Shown: positions 35,064 to 44,087, counted from the stretch's first letter. The stretch is DNA of 64,000 nt from Paenibacillus sp. AN1007 (GCF_040702995.1 NZ_CP159992.1:5281501-5345500); one strand, 5' to 3'. The notes: a model not told the origin generated them from the letters alone. Numbers and translations are program-made.

Positions 35064-35879
35064 CTAGTGCTGCAGCTGATCCTGACGAGCAAGGGCTGCG
35101 AGCGCACATAGTGCGGCTTCGATCTCGAGCTCTACAGCCTTGGCAACCGCATCGGTATGCGGATCATACTCGGCAGCAAGATCACTGTCTGCGAAGCCGT
35201 CGATCGCTACGATCGCTCCAGCCCGTGCACCGCGAAGCGTACTTACGATATAGAGTGCTGCAATCTCCATCTCCGCGGCCAGCGCTCCAGCCAGCTTATA
35301 TTTACGATGTGGAATCTCCTCCACGCCTGTGAAGAATGCGTCCAGTGTCACCGTTATTCCCACACCAACCTTGGTCGTCCCTGTACTAGTGAATGATCCT
35401 GCCTCAGCCTCTGTTCCCGTCCCGGCACTTGATGCTTCCCCTGCGCCACTGCCCACCTTACGAGCAGCAGCGACCAATGCACTGGTTACATCAATATCCG
35501 CCACAGCCGGGAAACCGTCCGGTACGAGCTGACGTGTCAGCCCGTCAGAGCGCACAGCCGCTGTGCTGACAATAACGCTGCCTGCCGGATAATCAGCTGT
35601 ATATGAGCCTGCTGTGCCCACACGAATCAGAGTTTTCACTCCTGCACGAATCAGCTCCTCGAAGCATACAGCTGCACCCGGCGAACCGACGCCATGACTG
35701 ACCACAGCCATCTGAACCCCTTCATACACACCTATAAATGTACGATATTCACGGCTGAATGCCAGCTCTCTGACATCCTCCAGCTTGCGGGAAATCTTCT
35801 CCGCACGGGCGGGATCACCGCACACGACAGCATAGGCGGGCATATCTTCGGAATGAATCTGCAAAATCGGCATTAACAT
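35064..35879 (-). CDS. Nucleoside phosphorylase (uridine phosphorylase-like) with a low-complexity insert
   Basis: Cleaves a nucleoside with phosphate into base and pentose-1-phosphate. The PNP_UDP_1 fold is clear: VVCGDPARAEKIS, VVSHGVGSPGAAVCFEELI, LIRVGTAGSY and the specificity segment AAEMEIAALYIVSTL. About 28 Gly/Ser/Ala/Thr residues are inserted between ARKVG and KVGVGITV, where relatives have none. The ATG at 35879 starts one base after the preceding stop, behind AAGGAG. Its place at the end of the nupN-Q operon fits a nucleoside salvage role. Uridine against purine nucleoside specificity is not settled. Confidence 0.87.
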   Translation of the reverse strand: MLMPILQIHSEDMPAYAVVCGDPARAEKISRKLEDVRELAFSREYRTFIGVYEGVQMAVVSHGVGSPGAAVCFEELIRAGVKTLIRVGTAGSYTADYPAGSVIVSTAAVRSDGLTRQLVPDGFPAVADIDVTSALVAAARKVGSGAGEASSAGTGTEAEAGSFTSTGTTKVGVGITVTLDAFFTGVEEIPHRKYKLAGALAAEMEIAALYIVSTLRGARAGAIVAIDGFADSDLAAEYDPHTDAVAKAVELEIEAALCALAALARQDQLQH

Positions 35880-35880
35880 A

Positions 35881-36552
35881 TTAATCAAACTCCTTTTTTG
35901 TCCACTCATCCTCAGGAATCGGCAGATCCTCACCCGAAAAACGCTGTTCCTTGAACGGATCGGCAAAATGGTGGAAGCCGTTGCTTTCCCAGAAGCCGTT
36001 GCGATCCTCTGTCATGAACTCCAGTCCGCGTACCCACTTCGCACTTTTCCAAAAATACAGCTGAGGCACGACTAAACGCAGCGGAAACCCATGTTTCGGC
36101 GTAAGCGGCTCACCGTTATATTTGAACGCAAGCAGTACATCATCATGCATCAGCTCTTCAAGCGGCACATTCGTTTCGTAATCATGATCCGCGTGAATCA
36201 TGACATACTTTGCCTCCGGCTTAACGCCGAGCAGCTTGATAAATTCGGAGAACCGGATACCCTCCCATGGTGTATCGAACTTCGACCAACGGGTAACACA
36301 GTGAATGTCACTCACCATGCTCACCTGCGGCATCGCCTGAAGCTCAGCCAGAGAGAACACTTTCTCTTCTTCGACCTCACCAAAAACCTTCAAATCCCAC
36401 GTGGAGAGGTCATATTCCGGCACTTCGCCTTCATGCAGAATCGGAAATTTCTCCGTCAGCATCTGGCCTGGCGGCAGCCGATCTCCGTAATCGGTGCCAA
36501 CTTTCGGTGACGGTGTTTTCGTTTTTTTCAAACGTTCAGCTTTGTTATGCAC
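35881..36552 (-). CDS. Sulfite-oxidase-like molybdopterin oxidoreductase (YuiH-like)
   Basis: A 223-residue protein of the oxidoreductase molybdopterin-binding family. The Mo-ligand Cys lies in DIHCVTRW (Cys 85), followed by WEGIRFSEFIKLLGVKPEAK, PKHGFPLRLVVPQLY and WKSAKWVRGLEF. No Tat signal is visible, so it appears cytoplasmic, as YuiH-type proteins. The GTG at 36552 is 10 bases behind AAAGGAGG; the in-frame GTG at 36576 lies upstream of that site. It sits between the nucleoside importer and the phosphorylase, with no obvious metabolic link. Confidence 0.88.
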   Translation of the reverse strand: MHNKAERLKKTKTPSPKVGTDYGDRLPPGQMLTEKFPILHEGEVPEYDLSTWDLKVFGEVEEEKVFSLAELQAMPQVSMVSDIHCVTRWSKFDTPWEGIRFSEFIKLLGVKPEAKYVMIHADHDYETNVPLEELMHDDVLLAFKYNGEPLTPKHGFPLRLVVPQLYFWKSAKWVRGLEFMTEDRNGFWESNGFHHFADPFKEQRFSGEDLPIPEDEWTKKEFD

Positions 36553-36644
36553 GTCCCTGATTCCTCCTTTGTTCACGATGTCGCTATGCAGCTGAAACCG
36601 TTACTCACATATCTATCCTATCATAGCTAGGCTTCACAACAGGA

Positions 36645-37568
36645 TTAACGCGAGCTTCCTCCTGCTTTCAATGCATCTTGAGCATACGTTCTGTCTTTGA
36701 AGAAGAACATCGCTACCAGCGTTACAATATACGGCAGCATCATGGTGAAATGCGTTGGCAGGGAGAAACCCTGCAGACGGATACTCAGTGCTTCCATGAA
36801 ACCAAACAGCACGCTGGACCCCATCACGCCGAGCGGATTGGCCTGGCCCAGCATGGTAGCAACCAAAGCGATGAAACCGCGGCCTGCCGTCATGCCTTCC
36901 GTAAACATCGTCACCTGACCAAGCGACAGCTGTGCTCCAGCCAGTGCACACAGTACACCGCACATCAGCACAGCGCCATATTGAATGCCGCGAACCTTGA
37001 TGCCGATGCTCTGAGCTGCGATCGGATTCTCTCCCACAGAACGCAGACGGAAGCCGGACACACTTTTGAACAGATAGAACTGCAGCGCAATGACAATAAT
37101 AATCCCGAGATATACGAGCGGACTATGGCCCGATAACACCGTACCCACCCATGGTATATCCTTGATCAGCGGAATATCCCATTTCGGGAGTCCGACCATA
37201 TCCTTATCGTAGTATGCACCTTTTACATCGAAGATTGCCCGCAGGGCAAAGGTCGTGAGTCCCGCCGCCAGGAAGTTCAGGGATATACCGACCACAATGG
37301 CATTGGCCTTCAGATTAATACTTATAAACGCGAAGAGCGCTGAGAACAGCATCACGATAATAATCGAGAATAATACCGCCATCAGTACATTGCCGAATAA
37401 ATAGTTACCTACAATTGCAGAGAATGCTCCGATCAGCACGAGTCCTTCCAGACCCACGTTAAACAGGCCTACACGAGAGCATAAAGCACCGCCGAGTGCC
37501 GCAAGCAGAATCGGCGTCATGATCCGCAGGGTTGAGCCAAACATGGCTGCATCAAACAGCTGCTGCAT
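36645..37568 (-). CDS. nupQ: Nucleoside ABC transporter permease NupQ-like
   Basis: Second membrane subunit of a nucleoside ABC importer, 307 residues, about 8-9 membrane segments, BPD_transp_2 type. Typical are GLFNVGLEGLVLIGAF near the N-terminus and GFRLRSVGENPIAAQSIGIKV, the ATPase-contact loop. It overlaps the nupP end by 17 bases and is preceded by AAAGGAG. The closest known model is the Bacillus NupNOPQ guanosine transporter. Confidence 0.88.
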   Translation of the reverse strand: MQQLFDAAMFGSTLRIMTPILLAALGGALCSRVGLFNVGLEGLVLIGAFSAIVGNYLFGNVLMAVLFSIIIVMLFSALFAFISINLKANAIVVGISLNFLAAGLTTFALRAIFDVKGAYYDKDMVGLPKWDIPLIKDIPWVGTVLSGHSPLVYLGIIIVIALQFYLFKSVSGFRLRSVGENPIAAQSIGIKVRGIQYGAVLMCGVLCALAGAQLSLGQVTMFTEGMTAGRGFIALVATMLGQANPLGVMGSSVLFGFMEALSIRLQGFSLPTHFTMMLPYIVTLVAMFFFKDRTYAQDALKAGGSSR

Positions 37569-38619
37569 TGGACTTTTTCTCCTTTCTCCGCTTCAGGAAG
37601 GAATAACCGATCTGTGCCGAAACAAATAATGTAAGGACAGCCTGAATCACACTGCCGACCTCCAGTGGTACATCTGTGTTCCGCTCCATGCCCATCGCAC
37701 CTGTCTGCAAAGCCGCCAGCAAAACAGCCGCTACAGCTGTACCAAGTGGATGGGAGCGTGCAAGCAGTGTAGCCATGATGCCGCTCCACGCATAACTTGC
37801 CGAGGATAACGAGCCATCCAGGAAACGGTACTGTGTACCGAGTACTTCTCCGGCACCTGCGAGTCCAGCAAGGCCGCCGCTGATCACCATGGACAGCATC
37901 ATCATACGAATACGGCGTACACCGCCATATGCCGCAAATGACGGATTGCTGCCGAGCATGCGAATTTCATAACCCGTCACCGTTTTATGCGTAAACCAAT
38001 AGATTAGTATTGCGGCTGCAATCGCTATAATGAAGCCTGCGTGCAGTCCCATACCCTGAAACAGCTTCGGAAGCCAGATGCTCTGATCGATCATTGGCGT
38101 CTGCGCCATCGCGGCTGATCCTGTGCGATCTTTGAATGGATACGAAACCATGTATCCGCCAAAGTAGGTTGCGATATAGTTGAGCAGCAGTGTTGTAATC
38201 AGCAAATTCATACCAAAGCGTGCGTCCAGCCAGCCTGCAAAAAGAGACCACACACCACCAGCGATAATTCCCGCCAGAATGGCAGCAATACATACGAACC
38301 AGCCCGGCCCTGGCAGATAAAGCGCCGTAAGTGCCGCACTGAGTCCGCCCAGAATCATCTGACCTTCCGCGCCCATGTTGAAAAATCCTGCACGGAATGC
38401 CAGCGCTACGCCAAGTCCCGCCAAGATAATCGGCGTTGCACGTGCCAATGTATTGGTGAAGAAGTAGAAGTTACCGAAGGCACCCTTCCACATCTCGGCG
38501 TACGTATCCACCACGCTACCGCCAACAACCAGAATGGCGACCGCTCCGGCGAGCAAGCCGATCAGTACGGCAAGCAGCGGCTGTACAAGTCCGCGAAGTG
38601 TTTCTTTTACCCGATTCAT
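37552..38619 (-). CDS. nupP: Nucleoside ABC transporter permease NupP-like
   Basis: First membrane subunit of the importer, 355 residues, about 9-10 membrane segments. BPD_transp_2 features are ALAFRAGFFNMGAEGQMILGGL and GYEIRMLGSNPSFAAYGGV, which is the cytoplasmic contact loop. It overlaps the nupO stop by four bases (ATGA-type coupling) and the nupQ start by 17, so the three are translated together. Confidence 0.88.
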   Translation of the reverse strand: MNRVKETLRGLVQPLLAVLIGLLAGAVAILVVGGSVVDTYAEMWKGAFGNFYFFTNTLARATPIILAGLGVALAFRAGFFNMGAEGQMILGGLSAALTALYLPGPGWFVCIAAILAGIIAGGVWSLFAGWLDARFGMNLLITTLLLNYIATYFGGYMVSYPFKDRTGSAAMAQTPMIDQSIWLPKLFQGMGLHAGFIIAIAAAILIYWFTHKTVTGYEIRMLGSNPSFAAYGGVRRIRMMMLSMVISGGLAGLAGAGEVLGTQYRFLDGSLSSASYAWSGIMATLLARSHPLGTAVAAVLLAALQTGAMGMERNTDVPLEVGSVIQAVLTLFVSAQIGYSFLKRRKEKKSNAAAV

Positions 38620-40115
38620 ACCCGCTCTCTCCCCCCTGCCATTAACAAACTGATCTGTTCCTCTGTCGCTTCTGCCGCCTCAAGTTCCCCGGCAATCTCA
38701 CCTTCATACATCACAATAATGCGATCCGATAACTGCAAAATCTCCGACAGTTCAGATGAGATCAGCAGGATGCCTGCACCTTCATTTCGTTTGCGCAGCA
38801 ATTCGGCATGAATCGTTTCCATCGCACCGATATCCACTCCCCGTGTAGGCTCAGCTGCAATCATGAACGGTGTATCCTGTGCAAACTCACGCGCTGCAAT
38901 CAGCTTCTGCAGATTACCGCCTGAGAGGAATTGTGCTTTCGTTTCCGCGGAACCTGTTTTAATACTGAACTGTTTGATCCAGCTCTCCACCATCGCTTTG
39001 GCCGCTTTGGCCTTGATCATGCCCCGCTTCTGCAACCGATGATGGTGTCCCATCAGTCCATTCTCTTTCACGCTGGCATCCTTCGCCGCGCCCCACATAT
39101 AGCGGTCTTCCGGTATATGCGCCAGCCCATGCTCACGGATACGGCGAACGGGCCAGTTGGTCGTGTCCTGTCCGGATAAAAGCACGCGGCCTCCATCCGG
39201 CTTCCGCAGCCCAGCGATGATTTGAATCAATTCGGATTGACCATTGCCGGAGATGCCTGCAACCCCGACCACTTCACCTTTGCGAACCTGCATGTGAATG
39301 TCTTTCAGTGCAGATCGGTCTTTGCCTCCCGAGAGTTGAACGGCTTCCACCTGAAGCACAGCTTCTCCCGGAACAGATGCCGGCTTGTCCATCCTCACCA
39401 GTTCACGTCCCACCATCAGGCGTGACAGCTCCTCCACATTCGTATCCTTCGTTTCTAATATACCTGTGACTTGTCCATCTCGAAGTACAGTGATTCGATC
39501 CGCAGCATCCATGACCTCCTGCAGCTTGTGTGTGATGATAACGAACGTTTTGCCCAGCTTCGCGAGTGATTTCATGTTTGCCAGCAGCTCTTTCACTTCG
39601 AGCGGAGTGAGCACCGCCGAAGGTTCATCCAATATAATGATGTCTGCTCCCTGATGCAGCACCTTAAGAATTTCTACGCGCTGCTGCATACCAAGCGGGC
39701 ATTCACCCACTTTTTTCCACGGATCTACCGGCATGCCATATTTTCTGCCTAATTCATTGACCTGTGCCGCTGCTTTTTTTCGGTCAAATACCCCTGCCGC
39801 TGCAGGTTCACGTCCAATAACAATATTCTCAGCCACCGTAAAGGAAGGAAAAAGCATAAAATGCTGATGCACCATACCAATCCCGCTGGCCATGGCCTGA
39901 GACGGTGCAGCAAAGCTCACCTCGCGCCCACGAACTTTGATCGTGCCTGACGTGGGCTGTTCCATCCCGTACAGCATACGCATTAAAGTCGTCTTCCCCG
40001 CCCCATTCTCTCCAACAAGGGCATGAATCTCCCCCTCGCGCAGATTAAAATGGATATCCTTGTTCGCCGTGAAGCTGCCGTACTTCTTCGTAATTTGCTC
40101 CATCTCCAACAGCAT
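38616..40115 (-). CDS. nupO: Nucleoside ABC transporter ATPase NupO-like (two ABC domains)
   Basis: A 499-residue fused ATPase of the sugar/nucleoside type. The first domain has Walker A GENGAGKTTLMRM and Walker B IIILDEPSAVLT, the second has GISGNGQSELIQII in place of a full Walker A and AAEPTRGVDIGA, as expected for the degenerate second site. Signatures are CPLGMQQRVEIL and FLSGGNLQKLIAAREFA. It starts behind AGAGGAG and is separated from nupN by a terminator and structured repeat copy D. Confidence 0.92.
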   Translation of the reverse strand: MLLEMEQITKKYGSFTANKDIHFNLREGEIHALVGENGAGKTTLMRMLYGMEQPTSGTIKVRGREVSFAAPSQAMASGIGMVHQHFMLFPSFTVAENIVIGREPAAAGVFDRKKAAAQVNELGRKYGMPVDPWKKVGECPLGMQQRVEILKVLHQGADIIILDEPSAVLTPLEVKELLANMKSLAKLGKTFVIITHKLQEVMDAADRITVLRDGQVTGILETKDTNVEELSRLMVGRELVRMDKPASVPGEAVLQVEAVQLSGGKDRSALKDIHMQVRKGEVVGVAGISGNGQSELIQIIAGLRKPDGGRVLLSGQDTTNWPVRRIREHGLAHIPEDRYMWGAAKDASVKENGLMGHHHRLQKRGMIKAKAAKAMVESWIKQFSIKTGSAETKAQFLSGGNLQKLIAAREFAQDTPFMIAAEPTRGVDIGAMETIHAELLRKRNEGAGILLISSELSEILQLSDRIIVMYEGEIAGELEAAEATEEQISLLMAGGRERV

Positions 40116-40180
40116 ATCTTGCGTTCGCTCCTCTCGGTTGATATTAGTTCAACGTGAAATGGTTACACTGGGCACTCCGA

Positions 40181-40341
40181 TGACAGAACAACCTTTCGAT
40201 CGCTTGTTATCCCCGGATATTTTTGAACTCCCTCTTATAAGGAGAAAATCCAGGGATAAGCGTATGCTTACGATGCAGCTTTCTTGCAGAAAGCTTTTAG
40301 GCAACCGCTTCGCTTCTCCAGGTTTCTTCTGTCCTCTCCGT
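40181..40341 (+). repeat. Structured intergenic repeat, copy D
   Basis: Contains CGATCGCTTGTTATCCCCGG with the partner arm ATCCAGGGATAAG (stem 40207-40218 with 40248-40259) and later CGCTTCGCTTCTCCAGG. An extra hairpin of about 40 bases (CAGCTTTCTTGCAGAAAGCT) is inserted before the CGCTTCGCTTC block. Confidence 0.65.
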
Positions 40342-40392
40342 TATTGTGTAAACGTTCAGTTCAACATATAAGGTCACTGTAAACAGCAGCAA

Positions 40393-40420
40393 AACCGGCT
40401 GCCTGGTTGGGCAGCCGGCT
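40393..40420 (-). terminator. Hairpin after nupN
   Basis: AGCCGGCTGCCC pairs with GGCAGCCGGTT around a short loop, followed by TTTTGCTGC on the minus strand. It probably gives partial termination between the binding-protein gene and nupO. Confidence 0.75.
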
Positions 40421-40459
40421 ATAAACTTCTTTTTCACCCATGAAGGGACATTTATAAAA

Positions 40460-41500
40460 CTACTGCTGCAGTGGATCTTTAACGACAATTTTGCCGGATA
40501 CGATATCCTCTTTAATTGCTTTTACTTTGTCGATAACCTCTTGTCCAACAAATGCATTCAGCGGAGATTCACTGTCACGCGTAACGTAAGTCAGACCTAC
40601 ACCGTCTTCTTTCAGGCCGTAATTCACTGCACCTGCTTTGAATTTGCCTTCCACAAAATCCTTCACCGTCTCATAAGCAACCGTATCGGTGGATTTCAAC
40701 TGGGAAAGAACGATATGCTCGGGATCTTCTACCGTACGGTCCGTATCTTGTCCGGAAGTGTAGAAGCCTTTTTCTTTGGCAGCTTCGAACACACCGAGAT
40801 CGCCTACAGCCGATGCGCCTGCGATGAAGTCAGCGCCTTTGCCGAACTGCACCAGCGCCAGTTCTTTAGCTTTGGCCGGGTCATTGAAACCACCGACATA
40901 GTTCACAAGGAATTCTGCTTTGGGATTAACGGATTCCAGACCCGCTTTGAAACCTTCTGTATATTTCTTGATCAAAGGCACGTCCATTGCAGCGATCATG
41001 CCCACTTTGTCTGTTTTCGTGGAAAGTCCGGCAGCCGCGCCCAGCAGGTACGCTCCTTCATACTCACGGAAACCAACGCTGCGAACGTTAGGCAGATCAA
41101 CCGTTGTGTCTACAATCGCAAACGATTTGTTTGGATTCTCGGCAGCTACCTTTTTCAATGCATCCTCTGCTTGGAACGTTGCTGTAATAATCAGATCGTA
41201 GTTCTCAGCAACAGCTGCACGAAGATTTTGCTCGAATGCTGCAGGGTCTGTAGATTCGATCGTTTTCGTATCGACCTTGAACTCTTGACCTGCTTTTTTG
41301 AAGCCTTCATCCATTTGTACAAAGAAAGGGTTAACCCCTATTTTTTCAGGAAGTACCAATGCCATCCGCAGGGATTTCTCAGAATTGCTGCCTTGAGCAG
41401 ATTGAGTTGATTGTTCGTCTTTAGAAGCCGAATTCCCACAAGCAGCCAGCAAAATAGCCAACATTACAATTGATAAGACGAACGATAAACCTCTTTTCAT
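40460..41500 (-). CDS. nupN: BMP family nucleoside-binding lipoprotein NupN-like
   Basis: Binding lipoprotein of the nucleoside importer, 346 residues. The lipobox LLAACGN places the lipidated Cys near residue 21. The BMP/PnrA-like fold reads MALVLPEKIGVNPFF, then DEGFKKAG, LIITATFQAEDAL, FAIVDTTVDLPNVRSVGFREYEGAYLLG, GFKAGLESVNP and YTSGQDTDRT. It leads the operon, with a SigA-type promoter upstream. Family members bind purine or other nucleosides. The ATG overlaps a TTTTCGAAAA palindrome. Confidence 0.92.
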   Translation of the reverse strand: MKRGLSFVLSIVMLAILLAACGNSASKDEQSTQSAQGSNSEKSLRMALVLPEKIGVNPFFVQMDEGFKKAGQEFKVDTKTIESTDPAAFEQNLRAAVAENYDLIITATFQAEDALKKVAAENPNKSFAIVDTTVDLPNVRSVGFREYEGAYLLGAAAGLSTKTDKVGMIAAMDVPLIKKYTEGFKAGLESVNPKAEFLVNYVGGFNDPAKAKELALVQFGKGADFIAGASAVGDLGVFEAAKEKGFYTSGQDTDRTVEDPEHIVLSQLKSTDTVAYETVKDFVEGKFKAGAVNYGLKEDGVGLTYVTRDSESPLNAFVGQEVIDKVKAIKEDIVSGKIVVKDPLQQ

Positions 41501-41536
41501 TTTCGAAAATTCCCCTTTTCAATAATCTTTTTTTAT

Positions 41537-41566
41537 ATCCTAGCGGATAATGTCGATCCTTGTCAA
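41537..41566 (-). promoter_or_regulatory. Promoter of nupN
   Basis: On the minus strand TTGACA (41561-41566) and TAGGAT (41537-41542) are spaced by 18 bases, about 37 bases before the nupN start. Confidence 0.7.
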
Positions 41567-41775
41567 TAAAACTTTCAGCGTTTACACTCATATGGAAGAT
41601 CATCACAGAAGAAGGGATTTCCAGCCATTGGAAGACCTGCTGTGGCGGTTTTTTTCCGTTGACATTTGGCGCGACTCCGTGCTAAAGTCAATCCAATTAT
41701 TCTATTCTGATAGGATTTGTCAGAATTATATTGTATATCTCTATCATTTTCAACTATTTCTAAGGAGGCATTCAT

Positions 41776-43215
41776 TTGAAAAAAATCACCCAGATCACAC
41801 TGGCGGCTCTGCTCGCCGCTCCGGTAACCCTTGGCAGCCTCAGCCTGCCTGCTTCAGCTTCTCCAGCATCCGCCGCTCCGATTGCTCCCAAAACAACAAT
41901 AAATGTGAAAACGCCTGCAGTAAAAGAGAAAGCCCCCGCAGGTTCCACGGAGACTGCAGCGGCAGATTTCGCCCAATTCCTGCAGGCCAAGTATGGCATT
42001 GAACTGCCAAAGGAAACCACCAAGGGTGATTTTATCAAAGCCACTGCAGCTATCCTGGAAGCAAGTTCCGCATCCATTGCAGATGCGGATGACGCACAAA
42101 CGCCTGCCTTTAGCGATCTGAAACCTGGTGATGACGCTTATGATGCGGCTGCTGCCCTCTTTAATAACGGGGTTTTATCAACTACCGAAGTTCATGCTGA
42201 GGAACTGCTGAGCATATACTCAGCGGTCTTCATCGCCGTGAAAGCAGCCGGCTTCAAAGAACTCGCTTACACCTATCCCGCAGACAAAACGGCTAAAGCT
42301 CTTGCCAAAGCTGGCATTAAGCCTTACCGTCTGCAGGGACAAGCGGAGCAGGAACTGGCTGCAGCCATTGACACAGGACTGGTTCCTGAGAGTCTGTACC
42401 CCGCAATTCAAAGAGGCGGCCTGGCAACCACCGATGCAGCGAACATTTTGCTCGGTCGTGTGCTGGTAAGCCAAGGTAAATACAAAAACGAAATCGGTCG
42501 TTCCGGTGATGCCGACATCTATGCCAAGCTGAATGCTGCATATCGCACGGCCGATCTGATCGAAGCTCCTGACCTCAGAAAAATTGTCGATCAGGCACTG
42601 CGGGAAAACCTGGTTACAGGTTATAATCTGAAGGACAGCCGGTTCGATTCCAACTTTATTGATCAATTGACCCTGACATACGGGCATGACAGCATTAAAC
42701 ATGCAGTGCAGCTCATCGGTCTGCTTCGCAGTGAAGGCATTAATGCCCATGTGCAGTTCCAGCCGAAAACATCTGCCTTTATTTATTTGAAAGAGTGGGG
42801 CGAGCCAAAAGAAACACCTGACTACAAAGTTACACAGATCGAAAATGGCAATTATATTGCGTATGCAAAGGAATATGACATTCAGTTCGAGTTTAACAAC
42901 ACTTCTGACAAATCACGTTTCAATGACATCGTTCTGCAGTATGCAAAAAAGAACAGCAGCAGCCAATCCCCGCTGATTATCAACTCTTGGTGGCAGCCGC
43001 TGTATTATTCACCAACTGCACTGGCTAACTATCCGGTTATTACAAACAACAAAATCTCGCTCGGTCATTACTATGCTCAATCCTTCTCGCTTAAAGAGAA
43101 CGCCAAATCGATTCAGGAAGGATTCCGCAAGCTGGCTCCTGAAGCAAATATCACCTCGTACAACTTTTGGGTGGACCAGCCTTTCTTCAATTATTTGAAC
43201 GGGGGTTCCGAGTAA
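41776..43215 (+). CDS. Secreted protein with weak SLH-like segments
   Basis: A 479-residue exported protein. A signal peptide with cleavage near SASPASA (about residue 33) is followed by a Lys/Pro/Ala-rich linker and a domain where FSDLKPGDDAYDAAAALFNNGVLS resembles half an S-layer homology motif, with a second weaker match near residue 210. The C-terminal half (from about residue 300) is unrecognised, rich in Asn, Tyr and Phe. The start is TTG behind AAGGAGG. It could be wall-associated, but the SLH match is degenerate. Confidence 0.7.
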   Translation: MKKITQITLAALLAAPVTLGSLSLPASASPASAAPIAPKTTINVKTPAVKEKAPAGSTETAAADFAQFLQAKYGIELPKETTKGDFIKATAAILEASSASIADADDAQTPAFSDLKPGDDAYDAAAALFNNGVLSTTEVHAEELLSIYSAVFIAVKAAGFKELAYTYPADKTAKALAKAGIKPYRLQGQAEQELAAAIDTGLVPESLYPAIQRGGLATTDAANILLGRVLVSQGKYKNEIGRSGDADIYAKLNAAYRTADLIEAPDLRKIVDQALRENLVTGYNLKDSRFDSNFIDQLTLTYGHDSIKHAVQLIGLLRSEGINAHVQFQPKTSAFIYLKEWGEPKETPDYKVTQIENGNYIAYAKEYDIQFEFNNTSDKSRFNDIVLQYAKKNSSSQSPLIINSWWQPLYYSPTALANYPVITNNKISLGHYYAQSFSLKENAKSIQEGFRKLAPEANITSYNFWVDQPFFNYLNGGSE

Positions 43216-43267
43216 ACATCGATTGAAAAAACATGAATCATATGCTCTTTTTTTAGCAGAATATACA

Positions 43268-43327
43268 GCCGTCTTCACCGATTTGGATTCAGGTTTCGAC
43301 CTTTATTGCTCGGGAAGGCGGCTTTTT
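43268..43327 (+). terminator. Terminator after the secreted-protein gene
   Basis: AGCCGTCTTC pairs with GAAGGCGGCT (one G-U pair) with a long loop, followed by TTTTTCG. Confidence 0.65.
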
Positions 43328-43457
43328 CGTATGCTTTTGCAAAATTCTTCTTAAAAATCATTTTACAAATGCAGGAATTGCCAATATCAGGTCGAATGTC
43401 TTATGTACACAAACACGCAAGTAACGCTGCACATCTCCGCAAGAACAGGGGTTAAAC

Positions 43458-44051
43458 ATGGTATACGACGGTATTTTGATCGGCTTGATTGTTGGTCTGT
43501 TCAGGGGTGGAGTCCGTTATGGGCTCAACCAGTTTGCAGCACTCCAGCTGCGCGGCGGCTGGGTCTTTCCACTGCTGTTACTCTTTCAGTTTGGCATTTT
43601 TTATATGCAGGAACGATGGAACTGGGTAGCATCCATTAATGGTTATCTGTTTGCAGCCGTTTACGTTACCGGCCTCATCTTTTTATGGCTTAACAGACAG
43701 CACCGGGGTTTCACACTGATTTGGATCGGGGTGTTTCTCAATTTTATGGTGATGGCTGTCAATGGAGGCCGCATGCCTGTTTCAGTGGAAGCTTCTGCTG
43801 TGCTCGGCCCCTATTATGTTGATCTGCTTCGGGAAGGCGGAGCTGTGTCCAAACATTTTATGATGGATGCGTCAACTCATCTTTCTTTTCTCGGTGATAT
43901 CATTCCGCTCTCAAGTCCTTATCCACGGACACAGGTCATCAGCATCGGTGATGTCGTGATGAATGTGGGCATATTTCTGTTTATTCAGTACATGATGGTG
44001 AATCGAAGCAAAAAAGATGTGACGTCAGCAGAAGTATCCCCAACCCCGTGA
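43458..44051 (+). CDS. DUF5317 membrane protein
   Basis: A 197-residue protein with about five membrane segments. The family pattern is visible in LIVGLFRGGVRYGLNQFAAL, the conserved NGGRMPVSVEA and GDIIPLSSPYPRTQVISIGDVVMNVGIFLFIQ. Function unknown. AGGGGTT lies before the ATG. It is followed after 36 bases by a 34-residue membrane peptide and then by a c-di-GMP enzyme, an order that may be conserved in related Firmicutes. Confidence 0.85.
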   Translation: MVYDGILIGLIVGLFRGGVRYGLNQFAALQLRGGWVFPLLLLFQFGIFYMQERWNWVASINGYLFAAVYVTGLIFLWLNRQHRGFTLIWIGVFLNFMVMAVNGGRMPVSVEASAVLGPYYVDLLREGGAVSKHFMMDASTHLSFLGDIIPLSSPYPRTQVISIGDVVMNVGIFLFIQYMMVNRSKKDVTSAEVSPTP

Positions 44052-44087
44052 GGATCGGACAGATTCCAAGGAAGGGAGGTCTTTTCC

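Larger units (their letters stand above)
40116..40459. other. nupN-nupO intercistronic region
   Basis: No gene. It holds the nupN terminator (40393-40420) and a full structured repeat, copy D (40181-40341), directly upstream of nupO. This arrangement would lower expression of the ATPase and permeases relative to the binding protein. Confidence 0.7.

Noticed and set aside
40541..41410. Plus-strand open frame of 289 codons opposite nupN
   Set aside because: Antisense to a clear BMP lipoprotein gene; composition is that of a shadow frame and there is no ribosome binding site.
41486..41500. CodY-type box overlapping the nupN start
   Set aside because: ATTTTCGAAAAT is palindromic but lacks the central base of AATTTTCNGAAAATT, and it overlaps the ribosome binding site and start, where A-rich sequence is expected.
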